Shown: one piece after another, positions 16,431 to 26,111 of the stretch
Layout: each line of letters opens with the position of its first letter
Numbering within the stretch: the first letter of the stretch is position 1
From: CAVYXK01 sp963772445
Lineage (GTDB): Bacteria; Pseudomonadota; Alphaproteobacteria; Acetobacterales; Acetobacteraceae
Direction: 5' to 3'
Assembly: GCA_963772445.1 (NCBI GenBank)
Contig: CAVYXK010000009.1
Location: 124,001-188,000 of the forward strand
DNA: 64,000 bases
Made by a program: the position numbers and the translations under genes
The notes under the pieces: model-generated
Database searches by the model: none
The model's input: the letters and a program-made list of their open reading frames with translations, nothing else
What the model was told of the DNA's origin: nothing

Positions 16431-17645
16431 TTCTTGAACCGCCGCTCGGGCGCCGTGCATCTGCACATGGCGCGCTTCGCGTCCGAAGCCGACCATCACG
16501 GCGATGATCACCGCGACGATCGCCGCGACGCCGGCCAATGGCCACGAGTAGTCCCCTCCCATTCCGGATGCGATGGCGCTCTGAATGGTCGCGTTCGCCG
16601 CAGCGAGCAGATTGCCGAGCTGATATGTCACGCCCGGGAACGTCCCGCGTATCTCTGGCGGCGACAGCTCGTTCAGATGCGCCGGAATGACGCCCCAGGC
16701 ACCCTGCACGCAGATCTGCATGAGGAATGCTCCGAGGCCGAGCGCCAGCGGCGTGGCGGCGAAGGCCCAGAGCGGGATTATCGGTAATGCGGCCACCGCC
16801 GCGATCACGATGGCGGCTCGCCGGCCGATGTGCTGCGAGAGGCTGCCAAAGGCGATGCCGCCGAGGATGGCGCCAATGTTATAGACGATGGCGATCGTCG
16901 CCACCGTGCTCGTCGAGAACTTGTGCTGCACTTGCAGGAAGGTTGGATACAGGTCCTGCGTGCCATGGCTGAAGAAGTTGAACGCCGCCATCAGCACGAC
17001 GACGTACACCGTCAGCCCGACGTTCCGCCCCAGTACCTGCCAGATCGACGGGGGCGGCCCGGCCGCGCGGCGGGCGGCCCAGTCCGGACTCTCCGGTACC
17101 GAGCTCCGAATATACAGGACCAGCAGCGCTGGGAGCGCGCCGATGACGAACATGCCGCGCCAGCCGACCAGCGGGAAGGCGATCCAATAGACGATCGAGG
17201 CGAGCAGGTAGCCGCTCGGGTAACCGGCTTGCAGCAGACCGGAGACCGAGCCGCGCCAATTGGCAGGCACCGATTCCATCGTCAGCGATGCGCCGACGCC
17301 CCACTCGCCACCCATGGCGATGCCGAAGAGCGCACGCAGGATGAAGAACGTGGTCAGGTTCGGCGAGAAGCCGGTCGCCAACTCCAGCAGCGAATACAGG
17401 AGAACGCTGGCCATTAGGGTGGGCCGCCGCCCGAACCGGTCCGCGAGCCGACCGAAGATCCACGCGCCGACTGCCCGCATGGCCAGCGTCAGCGTGATCG
17501 CGACCGTCACCACGGTGATCGTGGTGGAGAAGGTCTCCGCGATGTTGCGCAGGACGAAGACCATGATGAAGAAGTCAAAGGCGTCGAGCGCCCAGCCGAG
17601 ATACGCGGCGACAACGACGTGGCGCTGCTGCGAGGCGGTCTGCAT
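16425..17645 (-). CDS. MFS transporter (sialate/lactate-type SHS subfamily)
   Basis: 406-residue inner-membrane transporter with about 12 hydrophobic segments. The N-terminus GWALDAFDFFIMVFVLRNIA is typical of the SHS/AAHS type proton symporters for organic acids. The signature GRLADRFGRRPTLM lies between segments 2 and 3, and GIAMGGEWGVGASLTMESVP follows. The start at 17645 has GGGAGGGAA upstream. The substrate cannot be told; carboxylates are the common choice. It converges with the MarR gene. Confidence 0.88.
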   Translation of the reverse strand: MQTASQQRHVVVAAYLGWALDAFDFFIMVFVLRNIAETFSTTITVVTVAITLTLAMRAVGAWIFGRLADRFGRRPTLMASVLLYSLLELATGFSPNLTTFFILRALFGIAMGGEWGVGASLTMESVPANWRGSVSGLLQAGYPSGYLLASIVYWIAFPLVGWRGMFVIGALPALLVLYIRSSVPESPDWAARRAAGPPPSIWQVLGRNVGLTVYVVVLMAAFNFFSHGTQDLYPTFLQVQHKFSTSTVATIAIVYNIGAILGGIAFGSLSQHIGRRAAIVIAAVAALPIIPLWAFAATPLALGLGAFLMQICVQGAWGVIPAHLNELSPPEIRGTFPGVTYQLGNLLAAANATIQSAIASGMGGDYSWPLAGVAAIVAVIIAVMVGFGREARHVQMHGARAAVQEV

Positions 17646-17715
17646 CGCCGTTCCCTCCCAAGGACAGCCGTGACTCCGGACGACGGATGAAAGCACGACC
17701 CTCGGCACCTGTCTC

Positions 17716-17960
17716 GTCGCAAGCGCCGCGCTATCTGATCCGTGATCGTGATGCACTCTACGTCGCTGTCGTCAAGCGTTACCTTCCGCGCCGCGGGCGT
17801 CCGCGACCGAAACCGCCTCGGGCGTCGCTCCCGCGGGGAACGTCTTGGCGATCTGCGGTGCGGCCCACCCGGCTGTCGGGTTGTCACCTTGATCAGGACC
17901 CGCAAACCGCGCTCCAGGCGGAGGATCGCCAGGATATCCAACAGCTTAAACTCAACTGTC
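17716..17960 (+). pseudogene. Degenerate integrase-core transposase fragment
   Basis: The frame contains APRYLIRDRDALY, a hallmark of IS3/IS481-type integrase cores, and after a frame change GVRDR, which resembles the next conserved block. Everything else is decayed. The remaining gap up to the IS66 element (to 18217) holds no gene; it contains an inverted repeat CTCAGCCC/GGGCTGAG near 18143-18180. Confidence 0.4.
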
Positions 17961-18217
17961 GGCACCATGAAATAGATAGACGGCTGCAATGCGTTGCGCG
18001 TGGTTGCGTAGAAATGTTCGCCATCCCTGCGGTGGAGGATGCCGCCTCCGATAGATGTAAATGGCCACCGATAACTGCCGGCCATTGGTGACGGCATTGA
18101 TCAGGAGCAACATCGTGTATTAAACTTTGGTAACTTCCTGGTGACTCAGCCCTTGCAGGACGAAAAAGTTTGGGGCTGAGCTGCGCTCGGGCGCGGCGAA
18201 TAAACCGCGCACTGCAA

Positions 18218-19810
18218 GTAATTGCTCACCTGGGTAGCGGCCCGAGGCGAGTTATTTTGCAACGATTGGCCCATTGGGCAGCGAGGTATCTGACAAGACG
18301 TGCGGATCACGTACGAGTTCAACAGCATAGGAATCGCTTGACGCGGTAACGGGTGACTCAACTCTAAGACAGGGGTGACGCACACCCCCGATCTCAGCAA
18401 GTTATCGGTCGCCGAGAAGGACACGCTGATCCTGGCGTTGTTCGAACAGTTGACGACAGCGCATCAGAGGATCGCGGAGCAGGACAAGATAATCGCCGCG
18501 CAAGCCGAACGGATCGCAGCGCTAGAGGCGAAGCTTGAGCGACTGAACCGGCCACCAAAGACGCCAGACAACTCGTCGATGCCGCCGTCCAAAGGTCCAA
18601 AGAAAGATCGAGCAGAGCCGGACCACGACCGCCCACGGCGTAAGAGCCGACCGGGCGTGGGGCGGTCACTGCATCCCAACCCCGATCGCGTGGTTGATGC
18701 GACGCTGAGTGCCTGTCCCAAGTGTCGGGCGAGGTTTCCGAAGGCCGCCCAGACCCCCCAGCAGGTCTACGACCGCATCGAACTTCCACCGATCAAGCCA
18801 GATGTAACACGGGTACGATTGTTTGGTGGTTGCTGCTCCTGCTGCGGCGAGCACGTGTGCGCCGAGGCGCCAGCCGGTCTGGAGCCAGGTTCGCCCTTCG
18901 GTCAATCCATTGCCGCGTTGGTGGTCTATCTCCACTACGCCCACGCCGTTGGTATGCAGCGGTTGGCGCAGCTGATGGACGAGATCTTTGGCCTCTCGAT
19001 CAGCGAGGGCGCGATCAGCAACATCTTGGCTCGAGCACGCGAACCTTTGCTGGCGGCGACCGCACCCATTCGCGCCGCCGTGCTCGCCAGTCCGGTGGTA
19101 TGCTCGGATGAGACCTCGGCGCGGGTCAGTGGCAAGAATTGGTGGGAGTGGGTGTTCATCGGCACGCTCGCCGTGTTGCACGTAATCCATCCCAGCCGTG
19201 GCAAGGCGGTAGTGCAGGCGTTGTTCAGTGACATCAAACCACTGGTTTGGGTGTCTGACATGTTGCATAGCCAGCGCGGCCACGCAGTCAAATGGCAGGT
19301 GTGCCTGGCTCACCTGCTCCGCACAGCGAACTATGCCGTTGACTGCGGTGATACCGCCTTCAGCCTTCGGTTCAAGTGGCTGCTGCTACGTGCGCTTGCC
19401 ATCGGGCGACGACGAGATCGTCTGACAGACAGTACTCTGCGGCAGTATCTGGGCGACCTTGAGCGCAGGCTCAATCGAATTATGGCTGTGGTGCCGATCG
19501 GCGAGCCGGGAGTTAAGCTACGCAAGTGCATCGCGGCACATCGAGAACACCTGTTCGTGTTCATGAGCCACCGCGACGTGCCTCCCACCAACAACATTTC
19601 CGAGCAGTCTCTGCGTCCGAGCGTGATATTTCGCAAAGTGACCAATGGGTTCCGCTGTGAGTGGGGTGCAGAGACCTACGCTGCCTTTCGTTCAGTCGTG
19701 AGCACAGCCAAAGCCAATGGAATTTCTGTGCTGCAAGCACTCCGAACCGCCCTGGCGGGAGCGCAAGTGCCCGTGGTCCTCCAACCAGCCACCCCAGGGT
19801 GAGCAATTAC
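18218..19810. mobile_element. IS66-family element (1593 bp) with 8-bp target duplication
   Basis: Ends are imperfect inverted repeats starting GTAATTGCTCACC at both sides. The flanking octamer CACTGCAA is repeated exactly at 18210-18217 and 19811-19818, the 8-bp duplication expected for IS66. A single transposase gene fills it; no tnpA/tnpB accessory genes are present, as in the one-gene branch of this family. It lies directly upstream of the sulfite oxidase gene. Confidence 0.95.
18375..19802 (+). CDS. IS66-family transposase
   Basis: 475 residues, apparently intact. It has an N-terminal coiled coil (residues 25-60), a basic linker with NSSMPPSKGPKK, and a zinc-binding region (CPKC, then CSCCGEHVC). 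The DDE core shows SDETSARV, and the C-terminal block NNISEQSLRP is typical of IS66. The GTG start at 18375 follows AGACAGG. The stop codon lies within the right terminal repeat. It is probably functional. Confidence 0.95.
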   Translation: MTHTPDLSKLSVAEKDTLILALFEQLTTAHQRIAEQDKIIAAQAERIAALEAKLERLNRPPKTPDNSSMPPSKGPKKDRAEPDHDRPRRKSRPGVGRSLHPNPDRVVDATLSACPKCRARFPKAAQTPQQVYDRIELPPIKPDVTRVRLFGGCCSCCGEHVCAEAPAGLEPGSPFGQSIAALVVYLHYAHAVGMQRLAQLMDEIFGLSISEGAISNILARAREPLLAATAPIRAAVLASPVVCSDETSARVSGKNWWEWVFIGTLAVLHVIHPSRGKAVVQALFSDIKPLVWVSDMLHSQRGHAVKWQVCLAHLLRTANYAVDCGDTAFSLRFKWLLLRALAIGRRRDRLTDSTLRQYLGDLERRLNRIMAVVPIGEPGVKLRKCIAAHREHLFVFMSHRDVPPTNNISEQSLRPSVIFRKVTNGFRCEWGAETYAAFRSVVSTAKANGISVLQALRTALAGAQVPVVLQPATPG

Positions 19811-19937
19811 CACTGCAAAGCACAGGGTATTCTAGAAAGCCTGGTGCGCGGTGAAAAGAACGGACGGAGGATTGCGTTTAGGTCCGGCTGATTATCATCC
19901 GACACTTCCGGCATGGCGAGACGGGGAGGTTGATATC

Positions 19938-21175
19938 ATGACCGTTTACGAACGCATCACCTGCACCCCAAGTCGTCGTCGTTTCCTTCGGAGCGCGGGC
20001 ATTCTTGGCGGGATGGTGGCGACGTCTCGGGCCTGGGCCGATACCTTTGTCAATCTCGATCTACCGGGCGGGCCGGACCGGCGCGAGTTGACAACGGCCT
20101 TCCCGCAGAAGGCGCGGATGATTCTGCAGCGCACCCGGCCACCCTTGCTCGAGACAACCTGGGATGTCTTCGATCGCAACGTCTTCACCCCGAACGACCA
20201 ATTCTTCGTGCGTTGGCATTGGGCGGTAATCCCGGAAGACGTGGACGTGGCCGCGTTCAAACTTACCGTTCGCGGTCACGTCAACCGGACGCTTTCGCTG
20301 TCGCTTGCGGATCTGCTGGCGATGCCGCGGGTCGAGCTCGTGGCGGTCTGTCAATGCTCGGGTAATTCCCGCGGTCTGTTCCAACCGCGGGTGCCCGGCG
20401 CTCAATGGCAAAACGGTGCCATGGGAAATGCGCGCTGGGGCGGCATCCGCTTGCGGGACGTGCTCGATCGCGCGGGTGTCAAGGCCAGCGCTGTTGCAGT
20501 TCGATTCAGCGGTTTGGACGATCCCGTCGTGGAGGCAGCACCCAAATTCATGAAACCGCTCGACATCGAGCACGCGCGTGACGGCGAGGTGATGCTGGCC
20601 TTCCAGATGAACGGCGAGCAGTTGCCGCTACTGAACGGCTTCCCGGTGCGTTTGATCGTACCCGGGATGGTATGCGGACTACTGGCTCAAGATGTTGGCT
20701 GACCTCGAAGTGCTCGATGCGCCGGACCAGAACTACTTTGAGAAGACCGCGTATCGCGTTCCCGACACGCCACATGCGAGCGTGAGGCCGGGGGAAACGG
20801 GGTTCAAGACCGTGCCGGTTTCCCGCCTGGTGCCGCGCTCCTTTTTCACCAATGTCACCGACACGACGACCGTCAAGTCCGGGGCGGCTATACCGGTCAG
20901 AGGGATTGCATTCGGCGGGGATGGCGGCGTGTCACAGGTGGAACTGTCGGCCGACAGTGGACAAAGTTGGCAGAAGACTGCCTTGGGCCGCGACGAGGGG
21001 ACGTACAGCTTTCGCCAATGGAGTACGCAGATCACGGCGCCGCAATCTGGAATGCTGACTTCTGCAGGTGCGCTGCACCAATACGAAGGGTGAGGTCCAG
21101 CCGGCCGAGCCCAACTGGAACGGCGGCGGCTTTATGCGCAACGTGATCGAGCGCGTACAGCTCAGGGTGGCTTGA
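19938..21175 (+). pseudogene. sorA: Molybdopterin sulfite oxidase (SorA-like), two frameshifts
   Basis: Would oxidise sulfite to sulfate in the periplasm. A twin-arginine signal (SRRRFLRSAG) precedes the Moco domain, with the molybdenum-ligating Cys in AVCQCSGNSRG and RWGGIRLRDVL further on. The frame breaks at about 20667, where one extra base in CCCGGGATGG disrupts the expected PGWYADYW. It breaks again near 21062, where one extra T disrupts MLTLQVRCTN. After both corrections the dimerisation domain runs to FMRNVIERVQLRVA and stops at 21175. Next comes a SorB-like cytochrome gene, so the pair matches sulfite dehydrogenase SorAB. Either the gene is dead or the sequence has two one-base errors. 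The symbol is assigned from this pairing. Confidence 0.8.
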
Positions 21176-21202
21176 TCCGGGGACGACGACAGGAGCTTAT
21201 GC

Positions 21203-22270
21203 ATGGGCATATCAGCCAATGCGACTGCCGGCGCCGCCCTCGCCAGGGCTGGCGTAATCCTCCTGGTGAGCGCCTCACAAGCTGGATGGGTCGGTCAGCC
21301 GGCTCTGGCCGCGCCGGCGACTTCACCACAGCCGGCTCCAGTTGCGGAGGCTCCAACGATTGCGCCTGCCCCGTCAATCGTTGAGGGCGGCGGCGTAACG
21401 CTGCGCTCGGTTAGCATCAACCTGCCTCACAGCGACGTCACCTTTCCCGGTGGCCGCGAGGCAGACGCTATCAACGACGACTGCCTGATCTGCCACTCGG
21501 CCGCCATGGTGCTTGACCAGGCTAGCCTGTCCCGAGCCGGCTGGCAGGCTATTGTCGACCAGATGCGCAATGACTTCAAGGCCCCTTTCCCCGCGGAGGA
21601 CGGTCCGGCGATCGTTAACTATCTCGTCAACCTAAAGAGTGAAATCTCTCGGCCCGCGGGCCGCCAACCCGACGCCAAACATGGCGCCGTGATCGTCGCG
21701 CAAGGCACCGCAGCCGGCGCTCCGGCCTGCGCCCAGTGCCACGCCTTCAACGGCGTTTCCGATGCCAGCGGCGCGTTTCCTCGGCTTGCCGGCCAATCGG
21801 CTTATTATCTTGCCGCGCAGCTGCGCGACTTTGCCTCGGGCGTCCGGACAAGTGCAATCATGTCGCCGATCGCCAAGGCGCTGTCGCCCGACGATATCGC
21901 CGATGTGGCGGCCTACTTTGCGGGCGTCAATGCCCCGTTCCTGCCGCTCAAACCGGCCGATCCTGCCCTCATAAAGCGCGGCGAAGACTTCGCTAAGGCG
22001 GGCGACCCCGCGGCGCTGCACTGCAACAATTGCCACGGACCGGGCGGCGGGGGCGAGCCGCCAGTGGTCCCATACCTTGGGGGGCAGTACGCCCATTATA
22101 TCGTCTTCACCTTGCAGATGTGGCAGCAGGGCTACCGCAAAAACAGCCCCGCCGCTATGGCGGTGATCGCAAAGAGGCTCGACGCCGCAGAAGTCGCGGC
22201 CGTTGCCGCCTACTACCAGCAGGTGGCCGGGACGCTCGAGGGGCCAGTGAAATCCCCAGCAGGACACTGA
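21203..22270 (+). CDS. Triheme cytochrome c: SorB-like domain fused to cytochrome c4
   Basis: 355 residues with a signal peptide, exported to the periplasm. The first heme domain (about 85-150) has CLICH followed by WQAIVDQMRNDFKAPFP, the pattern of SorB, the cytochrome subunit of sulfite dehydrogenase. The second part (about 160-345) is a diheme c4-type module with CAQCH and CNNCH and distal Met-containing segments (TSAIMSPIAKAL, NSPAAMAVIAKRL). SorB normally has one heme, so the fusion would relay electrons from sulfite through c4 to an oxidase. The c4 part is strongly similar to the C-terminus of the next protein. The start at 21203 follows GACAGGAG. Confidence 0.88.
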   Translation: MGISANATAGAALARAGVILLVSASQAGWVGQPALAAPATSPQPAPVAEAPTIAPAPSIVEGGGVTLRSVSINLPHSDVTFPGGREADAINDDCLICHSAAMVLDQASLSRAGWQAIVDQMRNDFKAPFPAEDGPAIVNYLVNLKSEISRPAGRQPDAKHGAVIVAQGTAAGAPACAQCHAFNGVSDASGAFPRLAGQSAYYLAAQLRDFASGVRTSAIMSPIAKALSPDDIADVAAYFAGVNAPFLPLKPADPALIKRGEDFAKAGDPAALHCNNCHGPGGGGEPPVVPYLGGQYAHYIVFTLQMWQQGYRKNSPAAMAVIAKRLDAAEVAAVAAYYQQVAGTLEGPVKSPAGH

Positions 22271-22274
22271 AACG

Positions 22275-25229
22275 ATGCCGGGCAACGAGACTCATCGCTC
22301 CGCCGCCGATCGGCACGAAAATGTCGCCGCTCCCATCCGGGCGGAGGAAGCGACCGAAGCACTGAGGAACGGGCCGATCGGCGCGCTGGTCGTCGCTGGC
22401 ATCGCCGTCGCTGTCGCTCTACACCTAATGATCGAAGCGCTTTCGTTCGAGATCCGTGGGTTGCTGCACAACTGCCGAATCGCCGAGCGTCGGAAGCCCT
22501 TGTGGCCGAGGTGTGCTAACGTGGTTATCAGTGTGACTTGCCGGGTCAGCTTGGCAATCAGGATTGCGACTTGGCTCGGACTTTCTCTAATCGGATGCAC
22601 GGCTCAATCGGCCATTGCCGCTGATCCGGCGGCCGACGTTGATGGTGCCCGGATTGCGGCAGCCGATCGTGACCCCGCTAATTGGATGACCTATGGCCGA
22701 ACCTATAGCGAGCAGCGCTTCAGCCCCCTATCCAAGATTACGGCCGACAATGCGAGCCAGCTCGGTCTTGCCTGGTTCGCCGACCTCGACACCAACCGCG
22801 GTCAGGAGGCGACGCCCCTGGTGATTGACGGCGTGATGTATGTCTCGACCGCATGGAGCATGGTCGAGGCATACGACGCCAAGACCGGCGCGCTGCTCTG
22901 GTCCTACGATCCGGCGGTGCCTCGCGCACTTGGCGTCAGGGGCTGCTGCGACGTGGTCAATCGTGGTGTCGCCGCCTGGAAGGGTAAGATTTTTGTTGGA
23001 ACTTTCGACGGCCGACTGGTGGCGCTTGATGCGCGCACGGGAAAGCAGATCTGGAGCGTGATGACGGTCGACCCCAGCAAGCCCTACACGATCACGCAGG
23101 CGCCGCGCGTCATCAAAGGGCGCGTGGTGATTGGCAACAGCGGCGCGGAATATGGCGTAAGGGGCTACATCTCCGCTTATGACGCCGAAACAGGGAATCT
23201 CGACTGGCGCTTCTATACCGTACCGGGCGATCCAGCTAAGCCCCCTGAGAATCCGATCCTCACGGAAGCCGCAAAGACCTGGCATGGTGATTGGTGGAAC
23301 GAAGGCGGCGGGGGAACGGTGTGGGAGAGCATCTCTTACGACCCCGAGCTCAACCTCATTTATTTCGGCGTCAGCAACGGGCTTGAATGGAATCATGGCT
23401 ACCGCAGCGAGGGTAAGGGAGACAACTGGTTCCTGTCCTCGATTGTCGCGGTCAACGCCGATACCGGGAATTATGCATGGCACTACCAAGCCACCCCCGG
23501 TGAGGAGTGGGACTATGACGCGGTCCAGCAGCTGATCCTAGCGGACCTCCGGATCGACGGTGTGACTCGGAAGGTCTTGATGCAGGCAAACAAGAATGGA
23601 TTTTTTTACATCATCGACCGCCAGACCGGAAAGCTGATCTCCGCCCGGAACTTCACGCCAGTCAACTGGGCAAGCGGCATCGAACTGAAGACAGGCCGGC
23701 CGATCGAGAACCCATTCATCCGCTACGACAAGACTGGCAAGCCTTCTTCCCAGCTTCCGGGCGCGCTCGGCGCCCACAGTTGGCAGGCCATGGCCTTCAA
23801 CCCGAAGACGGGCCTCGTTTACATACCGGCGCAACAAATCGGGATGACATACGAGTTGGTAAGGGACTTCAAGCCGGCGGCGATAGGCTGGAATATCGGC
23901 ACCGCCACCACCTTCAGTCCTGATGTCGCCGGATACCTGATCGCCTGGGATCCGGTGAACCAGAAAGAGGTGTGGCGCGCCAATTACCTGGGTCCATGGA
24001 ACGGCGGAATACTGACCACCGCCGGTAACCTTGTGATTCAGGGTAATGCAGCCGGCTTCTTCAACGCCAACCGTGCTGATACCGGCGCGAAATTGTGGTC
24101 AGTCTCAGCCCAATCGCCGGTGATGGCTGCGCCGATCACCTACGAGGTCGACGGCGAGCAATATATCGCCGTGCTGTCAGGCTGGGGTGGCGCGTATCCC
24201 TTGATGCAGGGCAAGGGTTCGGACAAGTCCGGCAATACGCGCAATGTCAGCCGTGTGCTCGTGTTCAAGCTGGGCGGCAAAGTCACACTGCCGCCGCTTC
24301 CCGCCGAGGCGGCGCTGTTCAACAACGCGCCGCCACCTGTCGCCAACTCGGCGACGGTAGCTGCCGGAAATGGACTGTTCGATCGCTTTTGCAGCGTCTG
24401 CCACGGGCAAGCCGCGATCGGCGGCGGGGTGGTGCCTGATTTGCGGACCTCTCCGTTCCTTGGCGTTGATGCTTGGTACAGTATCGTCCTCGACGGTGCC
24501 CTGAGAGAGGGCGGAATGGCGCCGTTCGCGACGGTGCTGGACCGTGGGCAGGCCTCCGCGATCCGCGACTATGTGATTCATCGCGCCAACGACGATGATG
24601 CGCCGCGCGCCGGGAAACTGGCCCGTCAGCCGGATGCAAATCATGGGGCGGTCATCGTGGCACAAGGCACGGCGACCGGCGCCCCCGCCTGCGCGCAATG
24701 CCACGGCTTCGCCGGCGCCTCGGACCCGAGCGGGGCTTTCCCGCGGATCGCCGGACAGCCCGCCGCCTATCTCGAGCGGCAGATGTGGGATTTCAGGTCG
24801 GGTGCCCGAGCAAGCGCCGTGATGTCGCAGATCGCCCGCGCGCTGACGCCTGCCGATGCCGCCGATGTAAGCGCCTACTACGCGGGCGTCGATACGCCGT
24901 TTCCGCCGCTCGCGAACCCTGATCCGAACCTCGTCAAGAACGGAAAGGAACTTGCCGAGGCGGGCGATCCGGCAAAGGGAATCCCGGCCTGTGGCGCGTG
25001 CCATGGCGCGGGTGGGACAGGCGAGCCTCCAACGATCCCCTATCTCGCCGGGCAGTACGCGCATTACACGGCATTCGAGTTGCAGATGTGGAGGCAAGGG
25101 TTCCGCAGGAACAGCCCCGAGGCAATGGCTCTGTTCGCCGGCAACCTCAACGACCACGAGATCCAGGCGATCGCCGCTTACTACCAGCAGGCTCGCCCGC
25201 CTTCCACGTCCGTGAAGCCGAAGGAGTGA
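22275..25229 (+). CDS. PQQ-dependent dehydrogenase with three c-type hemes and a subunit-IIa-like N-terminus
   Basis: 984 residues. About 140-690 is an eight-bladed PQQ propeller of the quinohemoprotein alcohol dehydrogenase type, with vicinal cysteines in GVRGCCDVVNRG, tryptophan-docking blades, and the Asp region PGEEWDYDAVQQ. A cytochrome domain (FCSVCHGQ) follows, then a diheme c4 module (CAQCH, CGACH). Residues 1-55 (RNGPIGALVVAGIAVAVAL) copy the N-terminus of the oxidase subunit IIa encoded at 25235, so the reading frame is a chimera. A separate signal-like segment (TWLGLSLIGCTAQSAIAADP) sits before the propeller, so the functional start may be a GTG near 22521 or 22533. It oxidises an alcohol or aldehyde in the periplasm; the substrate is unknown. 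Confidence 0.85.
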   Translation: MPGNETHRSAADRHENVAAPIRAEEATEALRNGPIGALVVAGIAVAVALHLMIEALSFEIRGLLHNCRIAERRKPLWPRCANVVISVTCRVSLAIRIATWLGLSLIGCTAQSAIAADPAADVDGARIAAADRDPANWMTYGRTYSEQRFSPLSKITADNASQLGLAWFADLDTNRGQEATPLVIDGVMYVSTAWSMVEAYDAKTGALLWSYDPAVPRALGVRGCCDVVNRGVAAWKGKIFVGTFDGRLVALDARTGKQIWSVMTVDPSKPYTITQAPRVIKGRVVIGNSGAEYGVRGYISAYDAETGNLDWRFYTVPGDPAKPPENPILTEAAKTWHGDWWNEGGGGTVWESISYDPELNLIYFGVSNGLEWNHGYRSEGKGDNWFLSSIVAVNADTGNYAWHYQATPGEEWDYDAVQQLILADLRIDGVTRKVLMQANKNGFFYIIDRQTGKLISARNFTPVNWASGIELKTGRPIENPFIRYDKTGKPSSQLPGALGAHSWQAMAFNPKTGLVYIPAQQIGMTYELVRDFKPAAIGWNIGTATTFSPDVAGYLIAWDPVNQKEVWRANYLGPWNGGILTTAGNLVIQGNAAGFFNANRADTGAKLWSVSAQSPVMAAPITYEVDGEQYIAVLSGWGGAYPLMQGKGSDKSGNTRNVSRVLVFKLGGKVTLPPLPAEAALFNNAPPPVANSATVAAGNGLFDRFCSVCHGQAAIGGGVVPDLRTSPFLGVDAWYSIVLDGALREGGMAPFATVLDRGQASAIRDYVIHRANDDDAPRAGKLARQPDANHGAVIVAQGTATGAPACAQCHGFAGASDPSGAFPRIAGQPAAYLERQMWDFRSGARASAVMSQIARALTPADAADVSAYYAGVDTPFPPLANPDPNLVKNGKELAEAGDPAKGIPACGACHGAGGTGEPPTIPYLAGQYAHYTAFELQMWRQGFRRNSPEAMALFAGNLNDHEIQAIAAYYQQARPPSTSVKPKE

Positions 25230-25234
25230 CTTCG

Positions 25235-25441
25235 ATGCCATCAGACGCACCGCGCTACACCGCGTCACGGTCGTCCGGCAACGTCGCCGAGTTGACCGGC
25301 GCGCCAAAGGAAGCGGCGGTCGCCCTTCGTAGGGGGCCGATCGGCGCGCTGGTTGTCGCCAGCATCGCCGTGGCGATACTCTTCATCGGCTGGATCGCGC
25401 TCTATTTCTTCCTATTCATTCCGCGAGGTCCCATTGGCTGA
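25235..25441 (+). CDS. Cytochrome ba3 oxidase small subunit IIa
   Basis: 68 residues with one transmembrane helix (RRGPIGALVVASIAVAILFI onward), the pattern of the small helical subunit IIa of ba3-type oxidases. It lies directly before subunit II, whose TTG start overlaps its 3' end. Its N-terminal half is duplicated at the start of the PQQ dehydrogenase frame at 22275. The ribosome site is AAGGAG at 25221. Confidence 0.75.
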   Translation: MPSDAPRYTASRSSGNVAELTGAPKEAAVALRRGPIGALVVASIAVAILFIGWIALYFFLFIPRGPIG

Positions 25442-26111
25442 GCCGCCGTCAAACCCGCTGCCGCAGCCGCTTCCGGACGGCATCGTTCCCGAAGAGGTGG
25501 TCGCACGCACCGAGAGGCGCTGGCTCATTACGATGGCTACGGTGCTGGTCGTCATGCTGGCAGTCGTCGTCATAACCGGTGTCGTGGGGGCGCTGCACCC
25601 GGCCAGCAATGTCGAGGTCATCGATCCGCGGACGTTGCATCTCACCGGCGAGTTCGTCGAGAGCAATCTCGGCACGGCGATCGAGCCTGACGGCTCCGCC
25701 ACAGTGAGGATGATTGGCGAACAATATGATTTCGTGCCGCATTGCGTCCAAGTGCCAGCGCAGACGCCGGTCAAGTTCCGACTGACCAGCGCGGACGTCA
25801 TTCATGGTTTCCTGCTTCCCGATACGAACGTCAACACGATGGTTGTGCCGGGTTTCGTCGCCGAGGTGCGCACGAGCTTCGCCCGGCCAGGCGAGTACGA
25901 TATGCCATGCAACGAGTTCTGCGGCCTCGGTCATCACGGCATGTGGGCGCGCGTGATCGTTGTTCCCCAAGGCCGTTTCGCGGAGCAGAGCCCCCTCCAA
26001 AGGACAAGCTGTGGGAAACGCAAAAAACCTGACGCTCTGTCACTTCTGGGTCGCCTTCGGCCTGTTCCTGCCGGCGGTGCTGTTAGGGGCCTGGCAGATG
26101 CTGATGCGTAG
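25434..26111 (+). CDS. Cytochrome c oxidase subunit II, ba3-type (CuA)
   Basis: Single-helix membrane subunit with a periplasmic cupredoxin domain that accepts electrons from cytochrome c. The helix is around LITMATVLVVMLAVVVITGV. CuA ligands are visible: His in DVIHGFLLPD and the set in MPCNEFCGLGHHGMW (Cys, Cys, His, Met). The likely start is a TTG at 25434 overlapping subunit IIa, since the upstream in-frame ATG at 25353 reads through that gene. The C-terminus runs 100 bases into the subunit I gene in another frame, longer than usual, possibly another small frameshift near the AAAAAA run at 26021. Confidence 0.85.
   Translation: MAEPPSNPLPQPLPDGIVPEEVVARTERRWLITMATVLVVMLAVVVITGVVGALHPASNVEVIDPRTLHLTGEFVESNLGTAIEPDGSATVRMIGEQYDFVPHCVQVPAQTPVKFRLTSADVIHGFLLPDTNVNTMVVPGFVAEVRTSFARPGEYDMPCNEFCGLGHHGMWARVIVVPQGRFAEQSPLQRTSCGKRKKPDALSLLGRLRPVPAGGAVRGLADADA

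Noticed and set aside
19938..21175. Programmed frameshifting in the sulfite oxidase gene
   Set aside because: The two shift sites lack slippery heptamers and a stimulatory structure that I can see, and such shifting is not known in this family; errors or decay are simpler.
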